A DNA stretch of 64,000 nucleotides, from NCBI RefSeq assembly GCF_902167145.1, contig NC_050097.1:232581034-232645033 (forward strand). Reading direction: 5' to 3'. How positions within the stretch are numbered: position 1 is the first letter of the stretch; each line of letters begins with the position of its first letter. Below are positions 55,054-64,000 of the stretch, piece by piece. The notes beneath the pieces are model-generated. The model was not told the DNA's origin. It saw nothing but the letters and a program-made list of their open reading frames with translations, and searched no databases. The position numbers were made by a program, and so were the translations under genes. This DNA comes from Zea mays (Eukaryota > Streptophyta > Magnoliopsida > Poales > Poaceae).

Positions 55054-58000
55054 TTAGGCATCCTGCCACATACTAGGATGGTACTGTTTGAGGAAACGCC
55101 CATTCAGAGCCTTAGGCAAGTCCTTGCCTTGTAATATTTGTAGCAAATAGGCGTTGCCAGACATCACCTGTTTTATTTTATAAGGGCCTTCCCAGCTTGG
55201 TGACCATTTCCCGAACTTCCGGTCTTTATTTCTTAGAGGCAGAATGGTCTTCCACACCAGGTCCCCTACTTGAAATGATTTTGCTTTGACCTTCTTGTTG
55301 TAGGCCCTGGCTACCATGATTTTGTCCTTTTCTATTGCTCCCAAAGCTATCATCCTTTTGTCAGTCACCTCATCAATATTATCCATCATTGAATCATAAT
55401 AATCGGTAGCAGTTAGATCATTTTGTCTGGCGAACCTGATAGCATTCAAACTTATTTCCACAGGCAACAATGCTTCCTGCCCATAGACAAGCTCAAAAGG
55501 AGATACTTTAGTAGCCCTATGTTTAGATATTCTATGAGCCCATAAAGCCTCAGACAAAATCTTATGCCAGTGTTTAGGATTATCAGATATTTTCTTTTTT
55601 ATCAAATTAATCAATGTCCTATTGCTAGACTCGGCCTGACCATTGGCCTGAGCATAATATGGAGATGAATTAAGCAGCTTAATTCTGTATAATTTAGCAA
55701 ATTCACGTACCTCGTTTGACATAAAAGAAGTACCTTGATCTGTAGTTAAGGTCTGGGGAATGCCGAATCTATGAATGATATGCTCAGTTATAAACTCAAT
55801 TACCTCCTTGTGTGTCATGTTCTTTAGAGCAACGGCTTCAGTCCATTTGGTGAAGTAGTCAGTGGCAACTAACACAAACTGATGCCCCTTTGATGATGAA
55901 GGATGAATTTCTCCAATAAAGTCTAATCCCCATCCTCTGAACGGCCAAGGCTTGATGATAGGATGTAATTCGGCTGCAGGGACCAGCTGTAGGTCGTCGA
56001 ATTTTTGACACACTTGGCAACCCTTGTAGTACTTGAAACAATCAGCTATCATACTAGGCCAATAAAAACCAGACCTTCACAACAACCACTTCATCTTTGG
56101 AGCTGATTGATGAGTACCACAAATTCCCTCATGTACTTCGGCCATGGCTAATATAGCGTCATCTGGGCCCAAGCACTTAAGCAGGATGTCATTGACTGTT
56201 CGGCGGTAAAGTTCATCACTCATCAAAACATACTTGAAAGTTGTTCGCCGAATGTTCTTATCTGTCCTGATATTGGGATTTCGTAAATAATTAAGTATAG
56301 GTGTCCTCCAATCACTTGCATCGGCTTCATTGTCAGCCGAATTAATGAAAAGAACATTTCTGGTAACCCCGGACGGTCCGACGTCATCACGCGGACGGTC
56401 CGCGACCTGGGAATTTGGCTTTGCACTGGTTATCAGATTTTCAGTTTTGTGAAACTTCCCTCTCTTTATCCGATAACCTGATGCATCTTGTGCCAAATCA
56501 TTAGCTCTATGATTCTCAACTCTAGAGATATGTCGAATACTGAATTCGTCAAAAGAATGGATTATGCTCCAACATTTCTCAAGGTAACTATTTAGAGTAT
56601 CATCAAAACATTGATATTCTTCTAACACTTGTTGGACAACCAGCTGAGAATCACCAAATACCATCACATGCTTTACTCCCATACCATTTAAAAGTTCTAA
56701 ACCGAATAGGAGGGCCTCATATTCAGTTTGATTATTAGTACAATAAGTTTTCAATCGGCTAGAGAAGTCAAAGGAGACATTACTTGGTGAAACAAGTACA
56801 ATGCCAATTCCTTGCCCTTCATTGCAAACCGATCCATCAAAATATAAAGTCCAAGGAGTAATAGTGAGGTATGACATGTCTAGCTCATGAATATCATTAA
56901 CCCGATGTTCTACAATGAAATCCGCTACGACTTGGCCTTTCATAGATTTCAATGGTTCATAGGCCAAGTCATATTCTATTAGTGCATAAGCCCACTTATC
57001 AATTCTACCACTCATAATTGGGTTATGCAACATGTATTTGATCACATCATCTTGACCAGAAACAGTGCAATGACTAGACAGTAAATAACATCTACATTTG
57101 GTGCATGCGTAAAACAAGCATAAGCATAACTTTTCAATAAAAGTGTACCTTGTTTCAACATCCACCAACCTTCGGCTTAGATATAACACCACATGTTCCT
57201 TCCCCTCAGTTTCTTGTGTCAGAACAGCCCCAATGACCTTATCCTCAGCTGCAATGTATAATCGAAATGGCACTCCTGCTTGTGGTGCTTTTAATACGGG
57301 AGCCGAAGATAAGTATTTTTTGATGAGATCAAATGCTTCTTGCTGTTCTGCCCCCCCCCAGTGAATTCGGCATCATTCTTAAGCCGAAGAATAGGGGTAA
57401 ACGCATCAATCTTCCCGGCTAGGTTAGAAATAAACCTTCGTAAATAATTCACCTTGCCGAGGAACCTCTGTACCTCGACTTTACAGGTCGGAGGCCCCAC
57501 ATTCCGAATAGACTTGATTCGGTCAGGGTCTATCTCTATACCATGTTCATGTATGACAAATCCTAAAAACTTACCAGCCGACACTCCAAAAGCACATTTA
57601 CGTGGGTTCATTTTCAAACCATACTGACGCATTTTATCAAAGGCCTTGCGCAAATCAGCTATATGAGAACTAAACTCAGCCGATTTGACTACAATATCAT
57701 CAATGTAAACTTCCACAGTGTTTCCTAACAATTCATGGAAGATCAAATTCATAGCCCTCTGATAAGTAGCACCAGCATTTTTCAGACCAAATGTCATGAC
57801 AACCCACTCAAATAAACCAATGAAGCCTGGACATATAAAGGCTGTTTTAGACGCATCTTCTTCGGCCATGAAAATCTAATTATATCCGGCATTACCATCA
57901 AGGAAGCTAATAATTCTATTTCTTGATGCATTATTGATTAATGTGTCGGCTATGGGCATGGGATATTCGTCTTTAGGAGTTGCTCTATTTAAATTGCAAA

Positions 58001-58340
58001 AATCAATGCATACTCTAAGTTTACCTGTCTCCTTCTTCTCCACCGGCACAATATTGGAGACCCACTCTGCGTATCTGCAAGGTCTGATAAAATCAGCTTC
58101 TAGCAGCCGGTGGATTTCGTCCTTGATGCGTGGGAGAAGATTCGGACGAAATGTTCTAGCTCTTTGCTTGAAAGGTCTGAAACCAGATGTAATAGGCAGT
58201 CGATGCTCTACGATCTCTCGGCTTAATCCAGGCATCTCAGTATAATTCCAAGCAAAGCAATCTGAATATTCCTTCAATAGACCGATCATCTTATTTCTAG
58301 AATCGGTCTCCAGGGTCTTGTTTACAAAAGTCGGCCTTAG
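55054..58340 (-). pseudogene. Element F pol: RT, RNase H, archaeal-type RNase H, integrase
   Basis: From right to left: RT begins near 58330 after a frameshift near 58338 (SDCFAWNYTEMPG, RVCIDFCNLNRATPKDEYP); a TAG at 57876-57878 (AGYN*IFMAEED); active site EVYIDDIVVKS near 57695. A run of nine C at 57351-57359 shifts the frame before RNase H (FRLYIAAEDKVIGAVLTQ). The second RNase H follows (TLYFDGSVCNEGQGIGIVL, NNQTEYEALLFGL, FGDSQLVVQQV). A TGA at 56077-56079 precedes integrase: CQVCQKFDDLQ, WGLDFIGEIHP, TTDQGTSFMSNE, ANGQAESSNRTL give the Cys pair and D, D, E. The C-terminus (FQVGDLVWKTI, WSPSWEGPYKIKQV) ends at 55054. Four lesions mean it is inactive but recently so. Confidence 0.88.
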
Positions 58341-61300
58341 AGTTTACCATCTCCTATGTCAATCTCCTCCAAAGGATCGGCCGATGTAAACCCCTGTCCT
58401 AGTTTATCAAGATCTCTGAATTCCTCTATCATGTCCCCCAAAGAGAAATCAGATGATCTTTGTGTGATGGCGGACTTTCCGGTCTCGGGGACCGGATCAT
58501 CCGTAATACTGTCTTTTCGCTGTGGTAGATGTTCGGTCTTAAAGTCCGAACTCTTTTGTGAAAGACCAGACCATCCGGCCTTGGCGGCCGAACTGTCCGT
58601 GACCAAAGACTCATGAGCTTTGTGTGTATTCATCATTTAACTTTATTTAGGATTTAGCCGATTCTCCATCGGCTCTAGCATTACAGGAATGAAACCTTTC
58701 TTATCTATACTTATGAATTGATAATCAGAAAAGTCTACTCCTGTGAGACATGTAGCAGTCTCATAAGTCCAGAGTACAGGGGCATCGGCCATAGCGATGC
58801 AGGCCGATACATCAGCATGTACTTGTTCTATGTCATCGTCTACCCATTGTATCAGCATTTGATGTAATGTAGAAGGTATACATTGATTGGCGTGAATCCA
58901 ATCTCTGCCTAGGATTAAACTGTAATTTCCTTCTACATCAGCGACGAAGAATGCAGCAGCAAGGGTCTTAGTCCCGATGGTTAATTCAATGGACGTGACT
59001 CCCCTGGCTTTGATCGAACTATCAGTTCCAACACCGCTGAGGGTCATGTTGGTCTTGACAAGTTCATCATCTTGTTTACCTAATTTTCTGTATAATGAAT
59101 AAGGCATTAGATTTACAGCCGCCCCTCCATCTACCAACATCTTAGCAATCGGTATCCCATCAATGTGGCCGCGCACGAAGAGCGGCTTTAAATGATTTAC
59201 CGATTCTTTTGGTTTAGTAAAGGCGGCTTCTTTAGGACCAAAATCAAACTGGGCAACAACAGGTTCATCGTCGCCGATAATAGTACAATCGACAGAAAAT
59301 GTAATAATATTTACATCCATACCTGGGCGTTCTGGAGAAGCCTCGTAGTCGACCAGGTCTTCTCCCAGCAGGTCGTCCTCTTCCATTGATGTTGTCGTGT
59401 AGTTGGAGGCTTCCTGGTGAACGGCGGACGGTCCGCATGCGGGGGCCGGACGGTCCGCGCCTGGTGCAGTTTGTCCAGAGACTTCCTGATGAACGGCGGA
59501 CGGTCCGTGCGCGGGGGCCGGACGGTCCGCGCCTGGTGCAGGTTGACTTTCTATTTCTGTGGCCGTTTGTTTTTTCTCAACGGCCTTCGGTCTCCATTTC
59601 TTTTGCGGTGGCGGGTATAGTGGATGTGTGTCATTAAATGTCTTTTCCGCCTCCTTCTCCTGGCTCTCCTTTGCTCTTAGGCGCTGTAATTTTCTCTTTT
59701 GGGATCGTGTCAATCCCGCTGGGCACCATCGAGGCATGGAGTATTTTGGATCGGTTGTTTTGATGGTAGCCGTATCCTTTTCGGTTGTGTTGGCCGATTC
59801 GCTGAAAATCATCGGCCCTTTATTATCTTCTTGTATGACAACATCTGCAGTGCCTATTTTGATGATGTCCTTTTTTGTTGTTTTTTGAGTTGCTGCAGGC
59901 ATATGCCCCCCTGCCGGATTGGTCGGCCTTGAAGGCCGAGTAGTCCGGCAATCCTGTTGGGTTTGTGCCTGGTGACCGGATTGAGCAGTGCTCAATTGGT
60001 CTTGTACTGGTGGCGTCAACCTGTCAAAAACAGATGTTTGGGGTGCCCCCCAGGCGGGGTACTGTGGCATCCCAAATGGATATGGTGGCATGCCCCACAT
60101 TTGATTTGGGACATATGGCGGAGGCAAATATGTGTATGGATATGACATAGGTGGATATGGAGGTGGAGGTGTCCATGCAGGTATGTTAGGTCTCACTTGT
60201 ACAGTATGACCTTTCACTTCTTCTGATTGGTGGGGTGGTCCAATCGGCCTGACCTGACGCTGCTCATGAATGGGTGAGCGAGGTCGCTTTGCTGGCCGGT
60301 TACTGGGGCCGGCCTTCTTTTTTACGTATTTAGACAGTAATTGATCAAAAGTTGGGCCGGCTTTAACCAACCGACCAGCTGCCTTGAATGTATTTGTTTT
60401 CCACGTACCTATCTCTAGTCGTCGTGGTTTGAAGGTACGTGGTCGCTGCGAGTCCTGAGCATGGCCGGATCGTCCGCTAGAGTCCTCCGGACCGTCCGAA
60501 GAAGCGTCAGACCGTCCGTGTCGGGACGGCGGACTGTCCGTGATGCGCAGCACGGGTTCCCGCAACTGTCTCCCTGTCTGCGCTTGCCCCCCAGTGCTAG
60601 AGGCTGTGATGGTCACCTTCAGGGTCTCCCCTCCATCGGGAGTCTTCTCGGCCACCACTTTCCTGCAAGAAACTTTACAATCCCCATCGGCCTTTTTAGC
60701 ATTGCCGATGATTGTTTCCTTGCCTTTGCCTTTATCGGCTGTATTTGGCCGAACCAGGACTTTCTTGCCCTCGAAGTCAATCATGTTCATCGGAAAGGGC
60801 TCTGTATCCACTTGCATTTCCTGAAATTTCAATCGTCCTTCGTTAATGGCCGATTGAATCTGTCGCCGAAATACATTACAATCATTAGTGGCATGAGAAA
60901 ATGAGTTATGCCACTTGCAGTACGCACGATGTTTTAGCTCGTCGGCGGATGGAACAGTGTGATTTATTTTAATATTGCCATTTTTAAGTAACTCATCAAA
61001 TATTTTATCACATTTACCAACATTAAATGTAAACTTTACCTCCTCTTGCCGTTTCTTTTGAACCGGCTGTAAGGAAGCACAAGCCGAAGATTTGGCCTGC
61101 TTTGGCCAAACCATTTCAGCAGCGTACACTTCTGCTGATTCGTCATCTGAGCTACTTTGGTCGCATTCTACTATGTGTACGTTGTGACGCATTGTTTTAG
61201 CAGTTTCTTTGCTCCGGCTTTCGCAAGCCAAAGCTTTCTGGTGTAACTGTGCTAGTGTAAAAAATTGGATGCCTTCTAATCTTTCTTTTAAATAATATCG

Positions 61301-62822
61301 CAGACCATTAAAGGCTAATCCTACTAGCTGTTTCTCTGCTAAATGAATTTGAAAGCATCGGTTTCTTGTATCTCGGAATCTCCGGATGTAATCATTAACC
61401 GATTAATCTTTTGTCTGTCGCAACAACACTAAATCTACCAAATCCAACTCATAGTCACCGGAGAAAAAATGACCATGAAATTTTTGTTCTAGATCCCTCC
61501 ATGATGAAATGGAATTAGGAGATAAAGTGGCATACCATGCAAACGCGGTTCCTGTTAGCGATAATGAAAAAAAACGTACGCGAAATGCCTCTGTGTCGGC
61601 CAATTCTCCCAATTGTGCTAAGAACTGGCCTATATGTTCGCGTGTGTTTTTCCCTTGATCACCCGAAAATTTTGCGAATTCGGGTATCCTGGTTCCCTGT
61701 GGGTATGGGTGGTGATCAAATCGGCTGTCATAAGGTTTCCGATATGATTGCCCCCCAGGGACCATGCTTACTCCGAGCTTATCTCGGAACGCCCCGGCTA
61801 TTTCTTCCCTTACTATATCAATGGCAGCCGGTGCGAGACCACCGGCTCTCTGGTCAAACATAGGTGGGGTTGGCTGGATATTAGCATGTTGTCTTTCCCC
61901 CATTGGTTTGAGTTACGTGGTGCATTTTCATTTGCCCTATATGGGTCATAGGTTTGATCGTTTCTTTCCGGCCTCCTGGGTGGGGCCGGAAAGCTTTCCT
62001 GGGCTCTGGATCTTGAATTAATGGGTTGATGCATTGTATAGTGTGATGGGAAGTGCTGCTGGGACGGGTGAGGATTCCGGTAACAATCCTCCTCAAAAAG
62101 ATCATGTGCGGACTGTCCGGACATTGGCCCCGACCGTCCGTGATTATGTGCGGACCGTCCGTTGTTGTACGCGGACGGTCCGACTGGGTAGTTTAGATTC
62201 TGTGTCGTGTGTGGTGGTTCGGGCGCATATCTAGGTAACTCATTAAAATCGGCCCGACTGTTGTTGGTCCGAACGGTCCGCGCTCACGTGCGGACGGTCC
62301 GGGCATGTGCAGATCGGCTGATTTGCTGCCGATTTGCGGTTGCTCAGGGTATGTGTCCATCGGCATCCCATAAAGGGGTTGTGACTGGTCGTGACAACCT
62401 GTAGCCGATGTGTTACACGTGTTACCTCCTAACTCAACCTCGTGCGAAGGAAAATTTGTGATACTAGATTTATCAAATGCACGTACTAGTCTCTTAAGAT
62501 CGCTTTGCATACCCCTTATGATGTTCTGCATTTGTTCACGCTGATCTTCTACATAATTTCTAAGAGATTGTAGATCGTTGGTATTACTTACATTGGGGAT
62601 ATCTGGCGTGGGTTGGAGCGAAGCCGGATCCGTCGCCCGATGTCGGACGACCTTGTTGTTCCTGTCCACTTTGAAGTTGGCCAAGAACTTTGCTTTCGCC
62701 TCCTGGATCATCCGCTCCTTGTGCTCCTCGAACTGGAGCTGCTCGTCAGCCGGCAAGGTTTCCCAAGACGGCTCTATGATGTTGCTTGGAGAAATATCAG
62801 AGCTATCCCTTGAACCGACCAT
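58341..62822 (-). pseudogene. Element F gag and protease region
   Basis: I place the start at ATG 62820-62822 (MVGSRDSSDISPSNIIEP); the frame extends into the LTR, so earlier Met is unlikely. After frameshifts between 62193 and 61903, the gag domain is clear (IPEFAKFSGDQGKNTREHI, FSLSLTGTAFAWYATLSP, SWRDLEQKFHGHFFSG). A TAA at 61401-61403 interrupts VLLRQTKD*SVNDYIRRF. The frame then runs to 58643: CKWHNSFSHATNDCNVF, a Pro-rich part (PPPYPPMSYPYTYLPPPY), the palindrome-encoded repeat PGADRPAPAHGPSAVHQE, and the aspartic protease (AKMLVDGGAAVNLMPY, LILGRDWIHANQCIP). The stop at 58643 is followed in the same frame by a Ser-rich linker to 58337. Confidence 0.82.
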
Positions 62823-62854
62823 TGAGGGCCGATTTGATGAGCTTAGATGTGTTG

Positions 62855-62872
62855 TCCCCAGTGGAGTCGCCA
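62855..62872 (-). other. Element F primer-binding site
   Basis: Minus strand TGGCGACTCCACTGGGGA, seven bases from the 5' LTR (62880). This form is common in Tat-lineage elements; I do not name the tRNA. Confidence 0.7.
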
Positions 62873-62879
62873 AAAAGTA

Positions 62880-63513
62880 TGTTGACGCTTTTTCGGAGCG
62901 CCAAATACTCAAGAAGAACCAGCGGCGGTGCTCTCTGGTTAGGCGCGGACGGTCCGCGGCCTGGGGCCAGACGGTCCGCGACCTGGCGCAGGGGCTAGGG
63001 TTTCCTGCCTGACGGCCGGACGGTCCGCGCCCTGGGGCCGGACGGTCCGCGCGTGCGCAGGGACGGCGGAAGATCGCCGGCGGCGCCTGGATCTCGCTCC
63101 CGGGAGGGACCCCGTCGGGGAGGAGAGATCCAAGGGGTTGTCTAGGCTCGGGCCGGCCGACCTAGACTCCTCTAATCGGCGTAGAGTCGAAGAGAGGCGA
63201 AGAATTTGGGGATCGAGAGGCTAAACTAGAACTAGACTAGAACTACTCCTAATTGTACTGGAAATAAATGCGAATAGAAGTTGTATTGATTCGATTAATA
63301 ATTACAAATCGGTCGTAGACCTCTCTTTATATAGAGGAGGGGGGCTGGACCCTTTACACGACTGGATTCCGGGTTAATTCCGCAAATCTAGCCAACAAAC
63401 ATAGCACAAAACTCGGAACCCTAAACTGCTCTGCGCATGCGCGGACCGTCCGGCCCACAGGCGCGGACTGTCCGGACCGCGGACCGTCCGGCCGCTCAAT
63501 ATGGTGCTCAACA
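62880..63513 (-). repeat. Element F 5' LTR (right copy)
   Basis: 634 bp. Compared with the left copy it lacks one 21-bp unit (CCTCAGGGCCGGACCGTCCGG) near 63491 and differs at about 11 sites. It is the promoter LTR for the minus-strand transcript. Confidence 0.92.
63326..63333 (-). promoter_or_regulatory. TATA box in F 5' LTR
   Basis: TATATAAA on the minus strand, inside CCTCTATATAAAGAG. It is conserved in the other LTR. Confidence 0.65.
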
Positions 63514-63601
63514 ATTGGTACCATTTTTATATAACAATAGTGTGATGGGTCTCTATTTTAAATTTGCTTCGGGCCCCTAAAACCTCCGGTCCGCCGCTGA
63601 G

Positions 63602-64000
63602 CTAGACTTGGCTTACTGTTATCATATATACAGTTGCTCCCAGGCTTATCCTTCAATTTCCTGATACTGAAGTCTAAGGTATTCTGTGTGTCCAAAACAT
63701 GACTCCCCTAGATAGTAGTTCTATTTCAAAAATTATTTGGTTTACAAAGTACACCATGAAGAACATTATATCATCAAAGCATCACTTCAGCTTTGTGTGT
63801 TGAAGAGATTTCTGTGTCCTTAGTGTTCTTAATGTACTTTCACAATTCCTAGTCGATACGTTGGCTGAAACATCTGCCAAGATTCTTTAGCTGGTTCATG
63901 AGGATGAGGTCCTTTAGGTCCTACGTCCTAGCTACCTGCAATTTTTAAGAGCATGTGGTATACATACTTTTGTTTTCCAATTGTTAAGAGTTGTAAAGCT
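63602..64000. other. Unassigned DNA at right edge
   Basis: 400 bp without a supported gene. Phrases such as ACATCTGCCAAGATTC recall degenerate copia pol on the minus strand, but I cannot establish a frame. Confidence 0.35.

Larger units (their letters stand above)
54327..63513 (-). mobile_element. Element F: Tat-lineage Ty3-gypsy element, nearly complete
   Basis: 9187 bp on the minus strand with a perfect TSD ATTGG (54322-54326 and 63514-63518). LTRs are 655 bp (left, 3') and 634 bp (right, 5') with about 11 substitutions (about 1.7%); one 21-bp palindrome unit explains the length difference. From right to left: PBS, gag, protease, RT, RNase H, archaeal-type RNase H, integrase, PPT. Several stops and frameshifts break the frames. 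GGAC-N-GTCC palindromes occur both in LTRs and inside coding regions. It shares the Tat layout with E but is clearly a different family (different LTR, PBS and gag, and no antisense genes). Confidence 0.9.
54057..63599. mobile_element. Possible hAT-like DNA element, split by element F
   Basis: The left end GAGTGGCGGCCCTGAGGG (54057) and the right end, read in reverse, CAGCGGCGGACCGGAGG (from 63599) are imperfect inverted repeats, with GGGCCC-rich sequence inside both. The CAGTGGCGGA-type end is common in plant hAT elements. Possible 8-bp flanks, ACCTAGTA and AGCTAGAC, match at only five positions. Without F it would be about 350 bp and non-coding. The call is weak. Confidence 0.35.

Overview
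This window is plant nuclear DNA from a large repeat-rich grass genome, most likely maize or a close Zea relative. That is inferred from the element types: Opie/Ji-like Ty1-copia elements, Tekay-like chromoviruses with LTRs over 3 kb, and Tat-lineage Ty3-gypsy elements (names from general knowledge, not from a search). I see no host gene, tRNA, rRNA or CRISPR. Almost the whole 64 kb is a stack of nested LTR retrotransposons, labelled A to H here. Their borders come from TG...CA ends, primer-binding sites, polypurine tracts, paired LTRs and 5-bp target-site duplications (TSDs).

Layout. A (1-52341, minus) is a decayed Tekay-like chromovirus: start of its 3' LTR (1-488), chromodomain/integrase/RNase H remnant (527-2568), PBS (26341-26352) and 5' LTR (26357-29529 plus 52231-52341). 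C (2569-16378, plus), a decayed Opie/Ji-like copia, sits in A's pol. B (4165-10716, plus), a gag-only element, sits in C's gag. D (16379-26329, plus), an LTR-dominated relative of A with almost no coding sequence, sits in A's leader. One deletion at 16378/16379 fused C to D. E (29530-52225, plus), a Tat-lineage element, sits in A's 5' LTR. H (33291-42231, plus), a young copia with open gag and pol frames, sits in E's reverse transcriptase (RT) gene.

To the right of A lie an old copia LTR piece (G, 52342-53047, minus), unassigned DNA, and a possible hAT-like element split by F (54327-63513, minus), another Tat-lineage gypsy element with two RNase H domains.

Nesting order agrees with LTR divergence counted by eye: A about 5%, E about 3.3%, H about 1.1%; B and F about 2%. 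H is the only element here that could encode all its own proteins. B keeps a gag but no pol, and its LTR promoter region resembles H's, so it may depend on H-like elements.

The least ordinary part is the 6.4 kb between E's pol and its 3' LTR. It holds four 89-bp hairpin repeats, a long antisense gene with three recognisable GT-AG introns, an array of ACGT-core motifs upstream of that gene, a second antisense ORF with its own TATA box, and a duplicated hairpin with a compensatory base-pair change. A second cross-family signal is the arrays of GGAC-N-GTCC palindromes in the LTRs of B, C, H and the unrelated F.
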